Part shown: piece by piece, positions 63,481 to 64,000 of the stretch
Layout of the letters: each line of letters starts with the position of its first letter
Position numbering within the stretch: position 1 is the stretch's first letter
From: a bacterium
Lineage (GTDB): Bacteria; Zhuqueibacterota; QNDG01; JAFGCO01
Assembly: GCA_016932575.1 (NCBI GenBank)
Contig: JAFGCO010000067.1
Location: 62,001-126,000 of the forward strand
Reading direction: 5' to 3'
DNA: 64,000 nucleotides
The notes under the pieces: model-generated
Databases searched by the model: none
Seen by the model: the letters and a program-made list of their open reading frames with translations, nothing else
Told to the model about the DNA's origin: nothing
Program-made: the position numbers and the translations under genes

Positions 63481-64000
63481 ATGAATGTATTTATAAAAAA
63501 TAAACGGGATGACATAAAGCCCCGTTTTTTTAGCTTCTGTATAAAAATCGGAGCCGCCTTCATTGTGATGCTTATACTGATCTATGTCATCCTGTTGCTC
63601 CCATGGACCCAGAATAAGTTACAAACAATTTTCATCCCTAAGCTCAATGAGCAGCTTCCCGGTTATTTATCTGTTCAATCCATTCGTATGGATGGATGCT
63701 TTCAAATTAACATCCGGGAAATCAATTGGTCGAATCATTCGTCCATGAAAGAACCATTTTTATCCTGCACGAACGCCTCTTTACAATTGAACCTTCTTAA
63801 ATTCATCAGGCATCAGTTCCCCTTCACTCATGTGTCGATTGACTCACTGTGGATCGATGACCGTTTACTGAAACAGTTATCCCCGAATGATTTGCAGAAT
63901 TCATCAGCAGATCAAAAAATGTCGTCGTCCTGGCCTATCAAAGACTGTGATTTTCAAATTTCAAATAGCACCTTCATCTCGAGGAATCCTGAAATCTTTG
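63481..64000 (+). CDS. TamB/AsmA-like inner-membrane-anchored protein, 3' end outside window
   Basis: About 173 codons to the right edge, frame open from the ATG at 63481. A basic N-terminus (KNKRDDIKPR) is followed by a single span (IGAAFIVMLILIYVILLLPW), then QNKLQTIFIPKLNEQL and SVQSIRMDGCFQINIREINW, as at the start of TamB/DUF490 proteins (compare tamB at 40283-44344). A second TamB-like protein is thus likely. No ribosome binding site is near; a terminator-like hairpin lies inside the first codons, so the true start may be GTG 63565 or ATG 63568. Confidence 0.7.
   Translation, partial: MNVFIKNKRDDIKPRFFSFCIKIGAAFIVMLILIYVILLLPWTQNKLQTIFIPKLNEQLPGYLSVQSIRMDGCFQINIREINWSNHSSMKEPFLSCTNASLQLNLLKFIRHQFPFTHVSIDSLWIDDRLLKQLSPNDLQNSSADQKMSSSWPIKDCDFQISNSTFISRNPEIF
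63502..63531 (+). terminator. terminator-like hairpin inside the start of the TamB-like gene
   Basis: AAACGGG, 12-base loop, CCCGTTT with a run of seven T. It could end the gpmA-fbaB transcript, or be chance within codons 8-17 of the TamB-like frame. Confidence 0.45.

Noticed and set aside
1-64000. CRISPR array, tRNA, rRNA, insertion sequence or prophage
   Set aside because: No regularly spaced repeats, cloverleaf with CCA end, ribosomal core sequence, transposase or phage gene was recognised on either strand.

Overview
The window comes from a Gram-negative (diderm, lipid A-making) bacterium. The best guess is a non-Bacteroidota member of the FCB superphylum, such as the Calditrichota/KSB1 or Fibrobacterota neighbourhood. 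Evidence for this is a fused LpxC-FabZ protein, an UpxY/RfaH-type NusG paralogue next to a polysaccharide locus, and the gene order uppS-tamB-bamA-skp-lpxD-lpxC/fabZ-lpxA. Clear Shine-Dalgarno sites and TTGACA/17-nt promoters argue against Bacteroidota proper. The placement is inference. No rRNA, tRNA, CRISPR array, transposase or prophage gene was seen.

Region 1 (1-14.0 kb, all minus strand) is a surface-polysaccharide locus. It holds three SDR sugar-nucleotide enzymes, three glycosyltransferases, two sulfotransferases, a hexapeptide acyltransferase, a CDP-paratose 2-epimerase, a Wzx-like flippase, a Wzy-like polymerase/ligase and a beta-helix lipoprotein. From about 4.1 to 14 kb the DNA is visibly richer in A+T than the rest, as is common for transferred O-antigen or capsule genes.

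Region 2 (14.1-16.1 kb) is a graveyard of small nucleotidyltransferase/partner modules: an AbiEii-like gene cut short after its catalytic motif, its DUF6922 partner, a DUF5674 pair, and a two-gene module whose nucleotidyltransferase has lost its core.

Region 3 (16.1-25.3 kb, minus) is a sulfate-activation set: sat, SLC13-type permease with RCK_C domains, cysC and cysQ. Together these make and recycle PAPS, the donor the Region 1 sulfotransferases need. Upstream lie an UpxY-type NusG, a small DMT transporter, a UbiA-family decaprenyl-phosphate phosphoribosyltransferase and a Wzc-type tyrosine kinase. Regions 1 and 3 read as one programme for a sulfated cell-surface glycan.

Region 4 (25.7-45.2 kb, minus) is core envelope and housekeeping: lolA, ftsK, comB, gcvT, rseP, dxr, a LipM-like octanoyltransferase, lpxA, lpxC-fabZ, lpxD, skp, bamA, tamB and uppS.

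Region 5 (45.3-64 kb, plus) has four blocks. First is a MoxR ATPase/AAA ATPase/DUF58/NtrY-like kinase operon. Second is a complete preQ0-preQ1 operon (queD, queE, queC, queF, folE2) with a BaiN-like flavoprotein behind a perfect promoter. Third is a lone KamA-family radical SAM gene with a long leader. Fourth is a sugar block: rhaA, an NCS1-like permease with a 56-residue membrane partner, a barrel protein, an internally deleted mannonate dehydratase, gpmA and a class I aldolase. The window ends inside a second TamB/AsmA-like gene. Several genes use GTG or TTG starts with strong ribosome binding sites.
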